Assembly: GCF_937952055.1 (NCBI RefSeq)
Contig: NZ_CALFYO010000009.1
Span: forward strand, 1 to 64,000
Length of the DNA stretch: 64,000 nucleotides
Source: an uncultured Piscinibacter sp.
GTDB lineage: Bacteria; Pseudomonadota; Gammaproteobacteria; Burkholderiales; Burkholderiaceae_C
Reading direction: 5' to 3'
Shown here: in pieces, positions 41,491 to 50,731 of the stretch
Position numbering within the stretch: position 1 is the stretch's first letter
Layout of the letters: the number at the start of each line of letters is the position of its first letter
Program-made: the position numbers and the translations under genes
The notes under the pieces: model-generated
Databases searched by the model: none
Seen by the model: only the letters and a program-made list of their open reading frames with translations
Told to the model about the DNA's origin: nothing

Positions 41491-43638
41491 GTGCAGACGA
41501 TCCGCTACGCGCTGGATGCCGAGGGCATCGCCACCATCACCCACGACGCGCCAGGCGCAGCGGTCAACACGATGACCGTGCAGTGGCAGGCCGACCTCGC
41601 CGAGGCGGTGGCGCGCGTCGAAGCCGACAAGGATCGCATCAAGGGCGTGCTGGTGATGTCCGGGAAGAAGACCTTCTTCGCCGGCGCGCAGCTCGACAGC
41701 GTGCTGAAGCTGAAGGCCGAGGATGCCGCCGCGGGCTTCCAGGGCATCGAGGCGATGAAGGCCTGCTTCCGCCGCCTCGAGACCATGGGCCGCCCGGTGG
41801 TGGCGTTGCTTGGCGGCGCGGCGCTCGGCGGCGGCTGGGAGCTGGCGCTGGCCGCGCACGCGCGCTTCGCGCTCGATGACCGCAAGATCCAGTTCGGCAC
41901 GCCGGAGGTGTCGCTCGGGCTCATTCCCGGCGCCACCGGCATCACCAAGACGGTTCGCCTGCTTGGCCTGATGGCGGCGCAGCCCTACCTGATGGAAGGC
42001 AAGCTGTTCGGGCCACGCGAGGCGCTCGAACTGGGCCTCGTTGACGGCATCGGCTCGACGATGGAAGACCTTCACGAGATGGCGCTGGCCTGGATCGCCG
42101 AGCATCCGAACGCGATCCAGCCCTGGGACCGCAAGGATTACCGCATGCCCGGCGGCACGCCTGCGAATCCGAAGATCGCCGCGGGGCTGACGGTGGCGCC
42201 GGCGATGCTGGCGGCCAAGACGCATGGTCTCTACCCGGCCGCACAGGCCATCCTCGAGACCATGGTCGAAGGCGCGCTGGTCGACTACGACACTGCCACG
42301 CGCATCGAGAGCCGCAAGCTCGCGAAGATCATGGTCGGGCAGAACGCCAAGAACATGATCACGGCGTTCTTCTTCAACCTCAATGCCATCAAGGCCGGCA
42401 AGTCGCGTCCGCAGGGCTTCGCGCCGTGGCGGCCGGCGCAGGTCGGCGTGCTGGGCGCCGGCATGATGGGCGCCGGCATCGCGCACGCGAATGCCTCGCG
42501 CGGCATCCCCTGCGTGCTGAAGGACGTGACGCTCGAGAAGGCACGCGCCGGCCACGAGGCGGTGCGCAGGATCACCGCGCCGCTGGTCGCCAAGGGACGC
42601 ATGGACGAGGCGGCCCAGGCTGCGCTGCTCGCTCGGGTCACGCCGACCGCCGAGGTCTCTGACCTGAATGGCTGCGACCTGATCATCGAGGCGGTGTTCG
42701 AGCAGCGCGAACTGAAGGCGCAGGTCACGCGCGAGGCCGAGCCCATGCTCGCGCGAGGGGGCGTGTTCGCGTCCAACACCTCCACGTTGCCGATCGGCGG
42801 CCTGGCGAAGGCGAGCGCCGCGCCGCAGCGCTTCATCGGCCTGCACTTCTTCTCGCCGGTGCACAGGATGAAGCTGGTCGAAATCATCCGCGGTGCGGCC
42901 ACCGACGACGAGACGGTGGCGCGCGCCTACGACTACGTGCTGGCACTGGGCAAGACGCCGATCGTCGTCAACGACTCGCGCGGCTTCTTCACCAGCCGCG
43001 TGTTCGGCACCTTCGTGATGGAGGGTGCGGCGATGCTCGGCGAGGGCATGCCTGCGCCGCTGATCGAGCATGCCGCGGAGGCGGCCGGCATGCCGGTCGG
43101 GCCGCTCGCGGTGATCGACGAGACCTCGTTGTCGCTGTCGGTGCACGTGCTGGAGCAGACGCGCGCCGACCTCGCGGCGGCGGGGCAGCGCTACGAGCCG
43201 GGTGCCGGCGAGTTGCTGGTCGAGCGCATGGTCAAGGAGTTCAGGCGGACCGGCCGCGCCGGAGGCGGCGGCTTCTACGACTATCCCGAGGGCCAACCCA
43301 AGCGCCTGTGGCCGGGGTTGAAGCGGCACTTCGAGAGGCCAGGCGCCACCGCCGACCTGACGGCACTGAAGCAGCGGCTGCTGTACCGGCAGTCCATCGA
43401 AACGGCTCGCTGCCTGGCCGAGAACGTGCTCGCCAGCGTGCACGAGGCGAACATCGGCTCGATCTTCGGCATCGGCTTCCCGGCCTGGACGGGCGGTGCG
43501 ATCCAGTTCGTTGCCTCCGAAGGCCTCGACACCTTTCTGCGCAACGCCGATGCGCTGGCGGCACACCACGGCGAGCGTTTTGCCGTCTCGCCGACGGTGC
43601 GCGAGGCGCTGCGGCGTGCGCTCGCCGGCTCGACCTGA
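41491..43638 (+). CDS. FadJ/FadB-like bifunctional enoyl-CoA hydratase / 3-hydroxyacyl-CoA dehydrogenase
   Basis: This 715-residue fusion has an N-terminal crotonase domain (GGAALGGGWELALA near 107-120, then GTPEVSLGLIPG with the second catalytic Glu). The NAD-binding domain has GAGMMGAGIA near 331. The C-terminal dehydrogenase domains contain GLHFFSPVHRM and VNDSRGFFTSR. It runs hydration and oxidation of enoyl-CoA, with the upstream thiolase finishing the cycle. GTG 41491 is chosen because it lies 2 bases after the thiolase stop and behind GAGAGGG; GTG 41485 is possible. With the thioesterase, ligase and importer it suggests catabolism of an imported acid. Confidence 0.93.
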   Translation: MQTIRYALDAEGIATITHDAPGAAVNTMTVQWQADLAEAVARVEADKDRIKGVLVMSGKKTFFAGAQLDSVLKLKAEDAAAGFQGIEAMKACFRRLETMGRPVVALLGGAALGGGWELALAAHARFALDDRKIQFGTPEVSLGLIPGATGITKTVRLLGLMAAQPYLMEGKLFGPREALELGLVDGIGSTMEDLHEMALAWIAEHPNAIQPWDRKDYRMPGGTPANPKIAAGLTVAPAMLAAKTHGLYPAAQAILETMVEGALVDYDTATRIESRKLAKIMVGQNAKNMITAFFFNLNAIKAGKSRPQGFAPWRPAQVGVLGAGMMGAGIAHANASRGIPCVLKDVTLEKARAGHEAVRRITAPLVAKGRMDEAAQAALLARVTPTAEVSDLNGCDLIIEAVFEQRELKAQVTREAEPMLARGGVFASNTSTLPIGGLAKASAAPQRFIGLHFFSPVHRMKLVEIIRGAATDDETVARAYDYVLALGKTPIVVNDSRGFFTSRVFGTFVMEGAAMLGEGMPAPLIEHAAEAAGMPVGPLAVIDETSLSLSVHVLEQTRADLAAAGQRYEPGAGELLVERMVKEFRRTGRAGGGGFYDYPEGQPKRLWPGLKRHFERPGATADLTALKQRLLYRQSIETARCLAENVLASVHEANIGSIFGIGFPAWTGGAIQFVASEGLDTFLRNADALAAHHGERFAVSPTVREALRRALAGST

Positions 43639-43650
43639 ACCGGAAATGAA

Positions 43651-43672
43651 GAAGCCCCGCAAGCGGGGCTTC
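43651..43672. terminator. Bidirectional terminator hairpin between convergent genes
   Basis: A perfect 10-bp stem GAAGCCCCGC/GCGGGGCTTC is closed by a two-base AA centre. It lies between the ends of the FadJ-like gene (43638) and cytochrome c gene (43692). T-richness is modest on both sides and slightly better for minus-strand transcription. Confidence 0.75.
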
Positions 43673-43691
43673 GTTCAGGCGCTGGAGCGGA

Positions 43692-44003
43692 TCACTTCAG
43701 GCCGAGGATCCAGGTCACCAGCTTCTTCGACTCGGCCTCGTTGACCTGGGCGTTGGCGGGCATCGGGATCTGGCCCCACACGCCCACGCCGCCCTTGATG
43801 ACCTTGGCGGACAGCGTGTCCACCGCGTCCTTCTGGCCGGCGTACTTGGCGGCGATGTCCTTGTAGGACGGGCCGACCAGCTTCTTGTCGATGGCGTGGC
43901 AGGCCAGGCAGTTCTTGGCCTTGGCCAGCGCCTCGTCGGCCATGGCGGGGGCAGAGACGGTGGCGGCAGCCGCGACGAGAGCGAGAGCGGGGAACAGCTT
44001 CAT
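43692..44003 (-). CDS. Periplasmic cytochrome c (class I, c551/c5-like)
   Basis: This 103-residue protein begins with a signal peptide (MKLFPALALVAAAATVSAPAMA). The haem motif is CLACH, a KLVGPSYKDIAAKY block follows, and the axial methionine is in IPMPAN. It is a small monohaem electron carrier, like cytochrome c551/c552 of betaproteobacteria. AAAGGAA precedes the ATG. It diverges from the small Trp-rich gene. Confidence 0.93.
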   Translation of the reverse strand: MKLFPALALVAAAATVSAPAMADEALAKAKNCLACHAIDKKLVGPSYKDIAAKYAGQKDAVDTLSAKVIKGGVGVWGQIPMPANAQVNEAESKKLVTWILGLK

Positions 44004-44151
44004 GATTTCCTTTCGAGGTCAAACGGGAAATTCTGCGGATGTTTGCGCACCCGCCCAGCCGATCGGTCGGCTACAGTGTCAACAACGGATTGTAGGGGTG
44101 TCGGTTGACGCCTATCTTGCGGACGAATTCCGCACCCCGGGAGCGCGAGTC

Positions 44152-44433
44152 ATGTATTTCATTGCCATCGGCGTGGTCATCATCCTGATGAACCTGCTGG
44201 GCATCGGCCCCCCCGCCGACTGGACCTGGAACATCAGCGGCGACCTGTGGAAGTTCTGCGTGCCTTTCGGCCTGGCGGCCGTGTGGTGGGCCTGGGCGGA
44301 TGCCACGGGCTACAACAAGCGACGCGAGATGGAGAAGATGGAGCAGCGCCGCCAGGCACGCCGCCAGCAGAACCTCGAGGCGCTGGGCATGGACAAGGCC
44401 GCGCGCCGCGCCAAGAAGTCCGGCGGGCGCTGA
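44152..44433 (+). CDS. Small Trp-rich membrane protein (TIGR04438-like)
   Basis: This 93-residue protein has one or two membrane helices (MYFIAIGVVIILMNLLGIG and a Trp-rich FGLAAVWWAWA) and a highly charged tail (KRREMEKMEQRRQARRQQ). This pattern is that of the small Trp-rich family of Burkholderiales, whose function is not known to me. The ATG at 44152 is chosen because upstream in-frame codons lie in the leader region of the divergent cytochrome gene. Confidence 0.82.
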   Translation: MYFIAIGVVIILMNLLGIGPPADWTWNISGDLWKFCVPFGLAAVWWAWADATGYNKRREMEKMEQRRQARRQQNLEALGMDKAARRAKKSGGR

Positions 44434-44454
44434 GCCCCCCCGGGACCGCCCGAC

Positions 44455-46134
44455 TCACTCGAACTTGTCGAGCACCGCCCCCGAACTGGCGCTGGACGCG
44501 TTCTTCGCGAACTTGGCCAGCACGCCGCGGGTGTAACGCGGCGCCGGGCGCGACCACGCCGCGCGGCGCTGGGCCAGCTCCGCGTCCGACACATTCAGTT
44601 GCAACGTCAGCGTGCGGGCGTCGATGGTGATCGAGTCGCCTTCCCGCACCAGTGCGATGTTGCCGCCCTCGAAGGCCTCCGGCGCCACGTGGCCGACCAC
44701 CATGCCCCAGGTGCCACCCGAGAAGCGACCGTCCGTGATCAGGCCGACCGATTCGCCCAGGCCCTGGCCGATCAGCGCGCCGGTGGGCGCCAGCATCTCG
44801 GGCATGCCCGGCCCACCCTTGGGGCCCAGGTAGCGCAGCACCATCACGTCGCCGGCCTTGATCTGCCCCGCCATGATCGCCGCCAGTGCCGACTGTTCGT
44901 CGTCAAATACGCGCGCCGGTCCGGTGATGGCCGGGTTCTTCAGGCCGGTGATCTTGGCCACGCAGCCTTCCGGGCTCAGGTTGCCCTTCAGGATGGCCAG
45001 ATGGCCCTGGGCATAGATCGGGTTGCCGATCGGCCGGATGACCTTCTGTTCGCTCGACAACTCGGGCACATCGGCCAGGCTCTCGGCCACCGTCTTGCCG
45101 GTGATGGTCATGCAGTCGCCGTGCAGCAGGCCGGCCTTGAGCAGTTCTTTCATCACCGCCGGGATGCCGCCGGCGCGGTGCAGGTCCACCGCCAGGTACT
45201 GGCCGCTGGGCTTGAGGTCGCACAGCACCGGCGTGCGCTGGCGCACGCGCTCGAAGTCGTCGATGGTCCAGTCCACGCCGGCGGCGTGCGCGATGGCGAG
45301 GAAGTGCAGCACCGCGTTGGTGGAGCCGCCCGTGGCCATGATCACCGCGACGGCGTTCTCGATGGCCTTCTTCGTGACGATGTCGCGCGGCTTGATGTCG
45401 TTCTTCACCGCCTCGACCAGCACCAGGGCGGCGCGCTCGACCATCGAGACGATCTCGCCCTCGACGTTGGCCATCGTCGACGCGTAGGGCAGCGACAGGC
45501 CCAGTGCCTCGAACGCCGAGCTCATCGTGTTCGCGGTGTACATGCCGCCGCAGCTGCCGCTGCCCGGGATGGCGTGGCGCTCGATCTGGCAGAAGTCCTC
45601 CTCGCTCATCTTGCCTGCGGAGTACTGGCCTACCGCCTCGAACACGCTGACGATGTTCAGGTCCTGTCCCTTGTAGCGGCCGGGCAGGATGGTGCCGCCG
45701 TAGATGTAGATCGCCGGTACGTTGGCGCGCAGCATGCCCATCATGCCGCCGGGCATGTTCTTGTCGCAGCCGCCGATCACCATCACGCCGTCCATCCACT
45801 GGCCGCCGACGCAGGTCTCGACGCAGTCGGCGATCACCTCCCGCGAGACCAGCGAGTACTTCATGCCCTCGGTACCCATCGCCATGCCGTCGCTGATGGT
45901 CGGCGTGCCGAAGATCTGCGGGTTGGCGCCGGCCTCCTTCAGGCCGATGACGGCGGCGTCGGCCAGCCGCTGCAGGCCGGAGTTGCAGGGGGTGATGGTC
46001 GAGTGGCCGTTGGCCACGCCGATCATCGGCTTCCTGAAATCGCCTTCCTGGTATCCCAGCGCGTAGTACATGGAGCGGTTCGGCGCACGGGCCACGCCTT
46101 CGGTGATGTTTGCGGAACGGCGGTTGATCTTCAT
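44455..46134 (-). CDS. ilvD: Dihydroxy-acid dehydratase
   Basis: This 559-residue enzyme of branched-chain amino acid synthesis dehydrates 2,3-dihydroxy acids to 2-keto acids. The iron-sulphur cysteines are in TPCNSG, GGCDKNMPGG and GSGSCGGMYTANTM. The conserved C-terminal ITDGRFSGGTWG block is intact. The start ATG 46134 faces the LysR gene at 46225, so regulation by it is plausible. Its stop lies 21 bases from the end of the small Trp-rich gene. Confidence 0.96.
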   Translation of the reverse strand: MKINRRSANITEGVARAPNRSMYYALGYQEGDFRKPMIGVANGHSTITPCNSGLQRLADAAVIGLKEAGANPQIFGTPTISDGMAMGTEGMKYSLVSREVIADCVETCVGGQWMDGVMVIGGCDKNMPGGMMGMLRANVPAIYIYGGTILPGRYKGQDLNIVSVFEAVGQYSAGKMSEEDFCQIERHAIPGSGSCGGMYTANTMSSAFEALGLSLPYASTMANVEGEIVSMVERAALVLVEAVKNDIKPRDIVTKKAIENAVAVIMATGGSTNAVLHFLAIAHAAGVDWTIDDFERVRQRTPVLCDLKPSGQYLAVDLHRAGGIPAVMKELLKAGLLHGDCMTITGKTVAESLADVPELSSEQKVIRPIGNPIYAQGHLAILKGNLSPEGCVAKITGLKNPAITGPARVFDDEQSALAAIMAGQIKAGDVMVLRYLGPKGGPGMPEMLAPTGALIGQGLGESVGLITDGRFSGGTWGMVVGHVAPEAFEGGNIALVREGDSITIDARTLTLQLNVSDAELAQRRAAWSRPAPRYTRGVLAKFAKNASSASSGAVLDKFE

Positions 46135-46224
46135 CGGTCACTCCTTCAGCGGGGAGACGCATTGTCGTCCGCGGCCAAGCATGCGTCCAATCGATCTCGA
46201 CGGACGAATTGATATGCTTGGTGT

Positions 46225-47139
46225 ATGAGACACGGCGGGGCAGCGGCAACGGAGATCGAACTGCGCGTCTGGCGGCAGTTCCTCGCGCTGTCCGAGACGC
46301 TGCACTTCGGCCGCGCGGCACAGCGGCTGCACATGACGCAGCCGCCGCTGACGCAGGCCATCCAGCAGCTCGAGCGCCGCCTGGGCACCGTGCTGTTCGA
46401 ACGCACCCGGCGCAGCGTGGCGCTCACACCCGCCGGCACGGCGTTGGTGGAGCCCGTACGTCAACTGCTGCAGCAGGCCGCGGCACTGGCCGCGCGCGCG
46501 CACGATGCCGCCGGTGGCGAACTTGGCCGCATCCGGCTCGGTTTCGTGTCCACGGTCGGCTTCGGACCGCTCCCACTGTGGCTGCGCACCTTCCGCGAGG
46601 CCCATCCCGGCATCGCCATCGAGCTGCGCGAGGCCACCGGCGACGTCCAGTTCGAGGCCTTCGCGCAACGTGAACTGGACGCCGGCTTCGTGCTGCACGC
46701 GCCGGGCATCGCGCCGCCGCCGCCGCTGCAACGGCTGTCGCTGGGCATCGAGTCACTCGTGCTGGCGCTGCCTGAAGCGGCGCCGAAGCGACTCACGGCG
46801 GCGCAGATCCTGCGCGAGCCGCTGGTGATCTTTCCGCGAGGCATTGCGCCTTCGCTGTACGACGCCGTGCTCGCCTTCTACCACCGCCATGGCGTGACGC
46901 CGGTGATCGCGCAGGAGGCGATCCAGATGCAGACCATCGTCAATCTGGTGTCCGCCGGTCTCGGCCTGGCCCTCGTGCCGCGATCGATGACGTTGCTGCA
47001 GCGTCCCGGCACGGTGTACCGCGCCTTGCCCGCATCGCTGGCGGATGCGGCGCCCCGCTGCGAGACCAGCCTGGTCTGGCGTCCCGACGCGCCACCGGCC
47101 GTGACGCGCTTCGTTGGGTTCGTGCGGGAACGCCTCTAG
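46225..47139 (+). CDS. LysR-family transcriptional regulator
   Basis: This 304-residue LTTR has the N-terminal HTH (HFGRAAQRLHMTQPPLTQAI at about 31-50) and a type 2 periplasmic-binding effector domain from about residue 95. It diverges from ilvD across a 90-base gap, the usual LTTR arrangement. It may control ilvD or an unlinked pathway. No convincing T-N11-A operator could be fixed. Confidence 0.9.
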   Translation: MRHGGAAATEIELRVWRQFLALSETLHFGRAAQRLHMTQPPLTQAIQQLERRLGTVLFERTRRSVALTPAGTALVEPVRQLLQQAAALAARAHDAAGGELGRIRLGFVSTVGFGPLPLWLRTFREAHPGIAIELREATGDVQFEAFAQRELDAGFVLHAPGIAPPPPLQRLSLGIESLVLALPEAAPKRLTAAQILREPLVIFPRGIAPSLYDAVLAFYHRHGVTPVIAQEAIQMQTIVNLVSAGLGLALVPRSMTLLQRPGTVYRALPASLADAAPRCETSLVWRPDAPPAVTRFVGFVRERL

Positions 47140-47172
47140 GGTATCGTTCGCGCTGCTCTCGAAGAGACTTCC

Positions 47173-47970
47173 ATGCTCGTCCACCCACAATTCAGTCCGA
47201 TCGCCCTGCAACTCGGTCCGGTGGCCATCCACTGGTACGGCATCACCTACCTCGTCGCCTTCGGCCTGTTCCTATGGCTGGCGGCGCGGCGCGCTGCATT
47301 GCCGCAGTTCGCGCAGGCCGGCTGGACGCGCCGCGACGTCGAGGATCTGCTCTTCTACGGTGTGCTCGGTGTGGTGATTGGCGGGCGGCTCGGCTATGTG
47401 CTCTTCTACAAGCCCGGCTACTACGCTGCGCACCCGTTCGAGGTGTTCGCCGTGTGGAAGGGCGGCATGGCCTTCCACGGCGGACTGCTCGGTGTGATTG
47501 CCGCGGTGGCGCTGTTCGGGCGCATGAGAGGCCGGCCGTTCCTGCAGGTCATGGACCTGATCGCGCCGGCCGTGCCCACCGGGCTGGCATCGGGGCGCAT
47601 CGGCAACTTCATCAACGGCGAGCTTTGGGGCCGCCAGGCCGATGCGAGTCTGCCCTGGGCGATGGTCTTCCCGCAGTCGGGCAGCATGGTCCCGCGGCAT
47701 CCGTCGCCGCTGTACCAGTTCCTCCTGGAAGGCTTGCTGCTGTTCGTGATCCTGTGGGTGTACGGCCGCAAGCCGCGCGGGCCGGGGCAGGTGGCGGGGC
47801 TGTTCCTGTTCGGCTACGGCGTGTTCCGCTTCATCGCCGAGTTCTTCCGCGAGCCGGATGCCTTCCTCGGTCTGCTGGCGCTCAACATGAGCATGGGCCA
47901 GTGGCTGTGCGTGCCGATGCTGATCGTCGGCGCGTGGTTGTGGCTGCGCGGTGCGCGCAAGGCGGCCTGA
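47173..47970 (+). CDS. lgt: Prolipoprotein diacylglyceryl transferase
   Basis: This 265-residue seven-helix membrane enzyme attaches diacylglycerol to lipoprotein lipobox cysteines. Diagnostic blocks are IGGRLGYVLFY, MAFHGGLLG, SGRIGNFINGELWGR and HPSPLYQ. It lies downstream of the LysR gene and 5 bases before dnaQ, so lgt and dnaQ are probably co-transcribed. Confidence 0.96.
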   Translation: MLVHPQFSPIALQLGPVAIHWYGITYLVAFGLFLWLAARRAALPQFAQAGWTRRDVEDLLFYGVLGVVIGGRLGYVLFYKPGYYAAHPFEVFAVWKGGMAFHGGLLGVIAAVALFGRMRGRPFLQVMDLIAPAVPTGLASGRIGNFINGELWGRQADASLPWAMVFPQSGSMVPRHPSPLYQFLLEGLLLFVILWVYGRKPRGPGQVAGLFLFGYGVFRFIAEFFREPDAFLGLLALNMSMGQWLCVPMLIVGAWLWLRGARKAA

Positions 47971-47975
47971 ACGAC

Positions 47976-48689
47976 ATGCGACAGATCTTCCTCGACACCG
48001 AAACCACGGGCCTGAACGCCGAGTCCGGAGACCGCATCATCGAGATCGGCTGCGTGGAGATGCTCAACCGGCGCCTGTCCGGCCGCAACCTGCACTTCTA
48101 CCTGAACCCCGAGCGTGCCAGCCACGAGGACGCAGTCAAGGTGCACGGGCTGACCGACGAGTTCCTCGCCGACAAGCCACTGTTCTCGGCCATCGTCGAC
48201 GAGCTCATGGAATACCTCGCCGGCGCCGAGATCCTGATCCACAACGCAGCCTTCGACGTGGGCTTTCTCGACGCGGAACTGCGCCGGCTCGGCCGGCCCG
48301 CGTTCGAATCGCAGGTGGACACCGTCACCGACACGCTGCTGATGGCACGCGAGATGTTCCCGGGGAAGTCGAACTCGCTCGACGCGCTGTGCAAGCGGCT
48401 CGAGGTCGACAACGCCAGCCGCAGCCTGCATGGGGCGCTGCTCGACGCCGGTTTGCTGGCCGAGGTCTACATCCGCATGACGCGCGGCCAGGACTCGCTG
48501 GTCATCGACGAGGTCGAGGCCGCGTCGTCCGAGGTGGCGCTGGAGGCGGTGGATCTCTCGAGCTTCGTGCTGCCGGTGCTCGCGGCCGACGAGACCGAAA
48601 TGCAGGCGCATGCCGCGTTGATCGCCGAGCTCGGCAAGGCCAGCGGCGGCAAGACCGTGTGGCAGCCGGCGGAGCCGGCTGTGGTATAA
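47976..48689 (+). CDS. dnaQ: DNA polymerase III epsilon subunit (proofreading exonuclease)
   Basis: This 237-residue DnaQ has the 3'-5' exonuclease motifs: DTETTG (6-11), HNAAFDVGFLD near 88-98, and the Exo III block with LDALCKRL and HGALLDA. It proofreads for the replicative polymerase. The TAA stop at 48687-48689 lies inside the TATAAT hexamer that probably drives the downstream tRNA. Length is normal. Confidence 0.95.
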   Translation: MRQIFLDTETTGLNAESGDRIIEIGCVEMLNRRLSGRNLHFYLNPERASHEDAVKVHGLTDEFLADKPLFSAIVDELMEYLAGAEILIHNAAFDVGFLDAELRRLGRPAFESQVDTVTDTLLMAREMFPGKSNSLDALCKRLEVDNASRSLHGALLDAGLLAEVYIRMTRGQDSLVIDEVEAASSEVALEAVDLSSFVLPVLAADETEMQAHAALIAELGKASGGKTVWQPAEPAVV

Positions 48690-48690
48690 T
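48685..48690 (+). promoter_or_regulatory. Probable -10 box (TATAAT) of the tRNA-Val gene
   Basis: A perfect TATAAT lies 22 bases before the tRNA gene, and the dnaQ stop codon is within it. No clear -35 hexamer is seen 16-18 bases upstream. An extended TG element two bases upstream is also not evident, so strength is uncertain. Confidence 0.65.
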
Positions 48691-48711
48691 GCAAGGCTCT
48701 GCGGATCGCGA

Positions 48712-48786
48712 GGGCGGCTAGCTCAGGGGTAGAGCATCGCATTCACACTGCGGGGGTCGGGGGTTCGAAACCCTCGCCGCCCACCA
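48712..48786 (+). tRNA. tRNA-Val (anticodon CAC)
   Basis: The cloverleaf folds fully. The acceptor GGGCGGC pairs with GCCGCCC, the D-stem is GCTC/GAGC, and the anticodon stem TCGCA/TGCGG flanks loop TTCACAC with anticodon CAC at 48744-48746. The T-arm is GGGGG-TTCGAAA-CCCTC. Discriminator A and a genomically encoded CCA end the gene. It reads GUG, the dominant valine codon in this GC-rich genome. Confidence 0.97.
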
Positions 48787-48811
48787 CCGATCCAGCAAAC
48801 ACAGCATCCGC

Positions 48812-48841
48812 GGCCGGGCTCCCTCCCGGCCGTTCGCTTTT
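48812..48841 (+). terminator. Terminator after tRNA-Val
   Basis: Stem GGCCGGG/CCCGGCC with a six-base loop is followed by GTTCGCTTTT. It ends 21 bases before the next gene. Confidence 0.8.
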
Positions 48842-48862
48842 GCGGGAGGCGGGTCTGCGGTC

Positions 48863-49993
48863 ATGGACAGTGTCGATGCCCTGGTGATCGGAGCCGGCGT
48901 GGTCGGTCTCGCGGTGGGACGCGCACTCGCCTGCAGCGGACTGGAAACGGTGGTGCTCGAACGCGCCGATGCGATCGGCACCGGCACCAGTTCGCGCAAC
49001 AGCGAGGTCATCCACGCCGGCCTGTACTACCCGGCCGGATCGCTGAAGGCGCGCCTCTGCGTGCAGGGGCGGCAGCAGCTTTACGCATTTTGTGCGTCGC
49101 ACGGCGTGTCGCACCGGCGTTGCGGCAAGCTCGTCGTGGCCACGTCGACGGATCAGCATGCCGCGCTGGAGGCCACACGCATCCGGGCCGCCGCGAATGG
49201 TGTGGCGCTGCAGCGGCTCGAAGGCGAGGCCGCCCGCGCACTGGAACCCGCACTGCGCTGCACTGCCGCGTTGCTCTCGCCGGAGACCGGCATCGTCGAC
49301 AGCCATGGCCTGATGCTCGCGCTGCTGGGCGACATGGAGCGCGCCGGCGGCGCGCTGGCGTTGCGCTCGCCGGTGCTCGGCGTGCATTGCGGCCAGGCCG
49401 AGCATGTCGTGGAGGTCGGTGGCGACGCTGCGATGGCGCTGTCGGCGCGGATCGTCGTCAATGCCGCCGGCCTGTGGGCGCCGGCCGTGGCCGCCTCGAT
49501 GAGCGGCCTGCCGGCGCGGCACGTGCCGCGCGGCTTTCATGCCAAGGGCAACTACTTCTCGCTCGCCGGCCGCGCGCCGTTCACCCGGCTGATCTACCCT
49601 GTGCCTGAACAGGCGGGGCTGGGCGTGCACCTGACGCTGGACCTCGGCGGACAGGCACGCTTCGGGCCCGACGTGCAATGGCTCGCCGAAGGCTCGCCGG
49701 ACGACATCGACTACCGCGTCGACGCTTCGCGTGCCGACGGCTTCTACGCCGAGATCCGGCGCTATTGGCCCGATCTGCGCGATGGCGCGCTGCAACCGGC
49801 CTACAGCGGCGTGCGCCCCAAGCTGGGCGGACCCGGCACGGCGGCCGCAGACTTCGTGCTGCAGGGGCCCGTCGAGCACGGCATCGCGGGGCTCGTGAAC
49901 CTGTTCGGCATCGAGTCGCCCGGCCTCACCGCCAGCCTCGCCATCGCCGACGAGGTGCTGCGCCGTCTGGGGCGCGAGGGCTCAGGCGCCTGA
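48863..49993 (+). CDS. FAD-dependent L-2-hydroxyglutarate dehydrogenase-like oxidoreductase
   Basis: This 376-residue DAO-family flavoprotein has the N-terminal Rossmann motif GAGVVGLAVG (10-19) and the SSRNSEVIHAGLYYPAGSLK stretch near 43-62. That stretch is characteristic of L-2-hydroxyglutarate dehydrogenases (LhgO/L2HGDH). It probably oxidises L-2-hydroxyglutarate to 2-oxoglutarate, feeding electrons to quinone. A related D-amino-acid or glycerol-3-phosphate oxidase activity cannot be excluded. The stop overlaps the convergent bpt gene by 12 bases. Confidence 0.88.
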   Translation: MDSVDALVIGAGVVGLAVGRALACSGLETVVLERADAIGTGTSSRNSEVIHAGLYYPAGSLKARLCVQGRQQLYAFCASHGVSHRRCGKLVVATSTDQHAALEATRIRAAANGVALQRLEGEAARALEPALRCTAALLSPETGIVDSHGLMLALLGDMERAGGALALRSPVLGVHCGQAEHVVEVGGDAAMALSARIVVNAAGLWAPAVAASMSGLPARHVPRGFHAKGNYFSLAGRAPFTRLIYPVPEQAGLGVHLTLDLGGQARFGPDVQWLAEGSPDDIDYRVDASRADGFYAEIRRYWPDLRDGALQPAYSGVRPKLGGPGTAAADFVLQGPVEHGIAGLVNLFGIESPGLTASLAIADEVLRRLGREGSGA

Positions 49994-50731
49994 GGGGGCG
50001 GGGCGCTGCCAGCGCCCCTCGATCAGCAGTTCGTGCGGGGCGAACTGCGCCTTGTAATCCATCTTCTCGCTCTGCGCGATCCAGTAGCCGAGGTAGACAT
50101 GCGGCAGCTTCAGCGCGCGCGTCTGCTCGATCTGCCACAGCACGTTGTAGGTGCCGTAGCTGCTGCGCGGCTCGGGCTCGAAGAAGGTGTAGACCGCCGA
50201 CAGCCCGTCGTTGAGGATGTCGAGGATGGAGACCATCTTCAATGCGCCCAGGCTGCCGTCGGCGGCCGGCTCGCGGAACTCGACCAGCCGCGAGTTGACG
50301 CGGCTCTGCAGCAGGAACTGGGTGTACTGGTCGATCGAGTCGTGGTCCATGCCGCCGCCGCTGTGGCGGCCCGCCTGGTAGCGCAGGTAGAGCTGGTAGT
50401 GCTCGGGCACGAAGCACAGCCGAAGCACGCGCGCCTGCAGGTGCCGGTGGGCCCGCCAGGCGCGGCGCTGGCTGCGCGTCGGCTCGAACGTGGCCACCGG
50501 CACGCGCAACGGCACGCAGGAGCGGCAGCCGTCGCAATAGGGTCGGTAGGTGAACATGCCGCTGCGCCGGAAGCCGTTGGCAACCAGGCCCGAGTAGGCG
50601 TCGGCATGGATCAGGTGGCTGGGCGTGGCGACCTGCGAGCGTGCCATGCGGCCGGCCACATAGCTGCACGGGTACGGTGCGGTGGCGTAGAACTGCAGCG
50701 AAGCGAGCGGTAGTTCTTTCGGGTGCGTCAC
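49982..50731 (-). CDS. bpt: Aspartate/glutamate leucyltransferase (bacterial ATE-like)
   Basis: This 249-residue leucyl-tRNA-protein transferase starts at GTG 50731, overlapping the aat stop (GTGA). The cysteine cluster CDGCRSC near 66-72 and the block YCDGCRSCVPLRV are diagnostic, as is GYWIAQSEKMDYKAQF near the C-terminus. It adds Leu to N-terminal Asp or Glu, creating primary N-degrons for ClpS/ClpAP. Its coupling with aat joins both N-degron transferases in one transcript. Confidence 0.94.
   Translation of the reverse strand: MTHPKELPLASLQFYATAPYPCSYVAGRMARSQVATPSHLIHADAYSGLVANGFRRSGMFTYRPYCDGCRSCVPLRVPVATFEPTRSQRRAWRAHRHLQARVLRLCFVPEHYQLYLRYQAGRHSGGGMDHDSIDQYTQFLLQSRVNSRLVEFREPAADGSLGALKMVSILDILNDGLSAVYTFFEPEPRSSYGTYNVLWQIEQTRALKLPHVYLGYWIAQSEKMDYKAQFAPHELLIEGRWQRPAPSGA

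Noticed and set aside
46150..46224. CAAT/ATTG symmetry as a LysR operator between ilvD and the LysR gene.
   Set aside because: Arms are only four bases and spacing does not fit T-N11-A.
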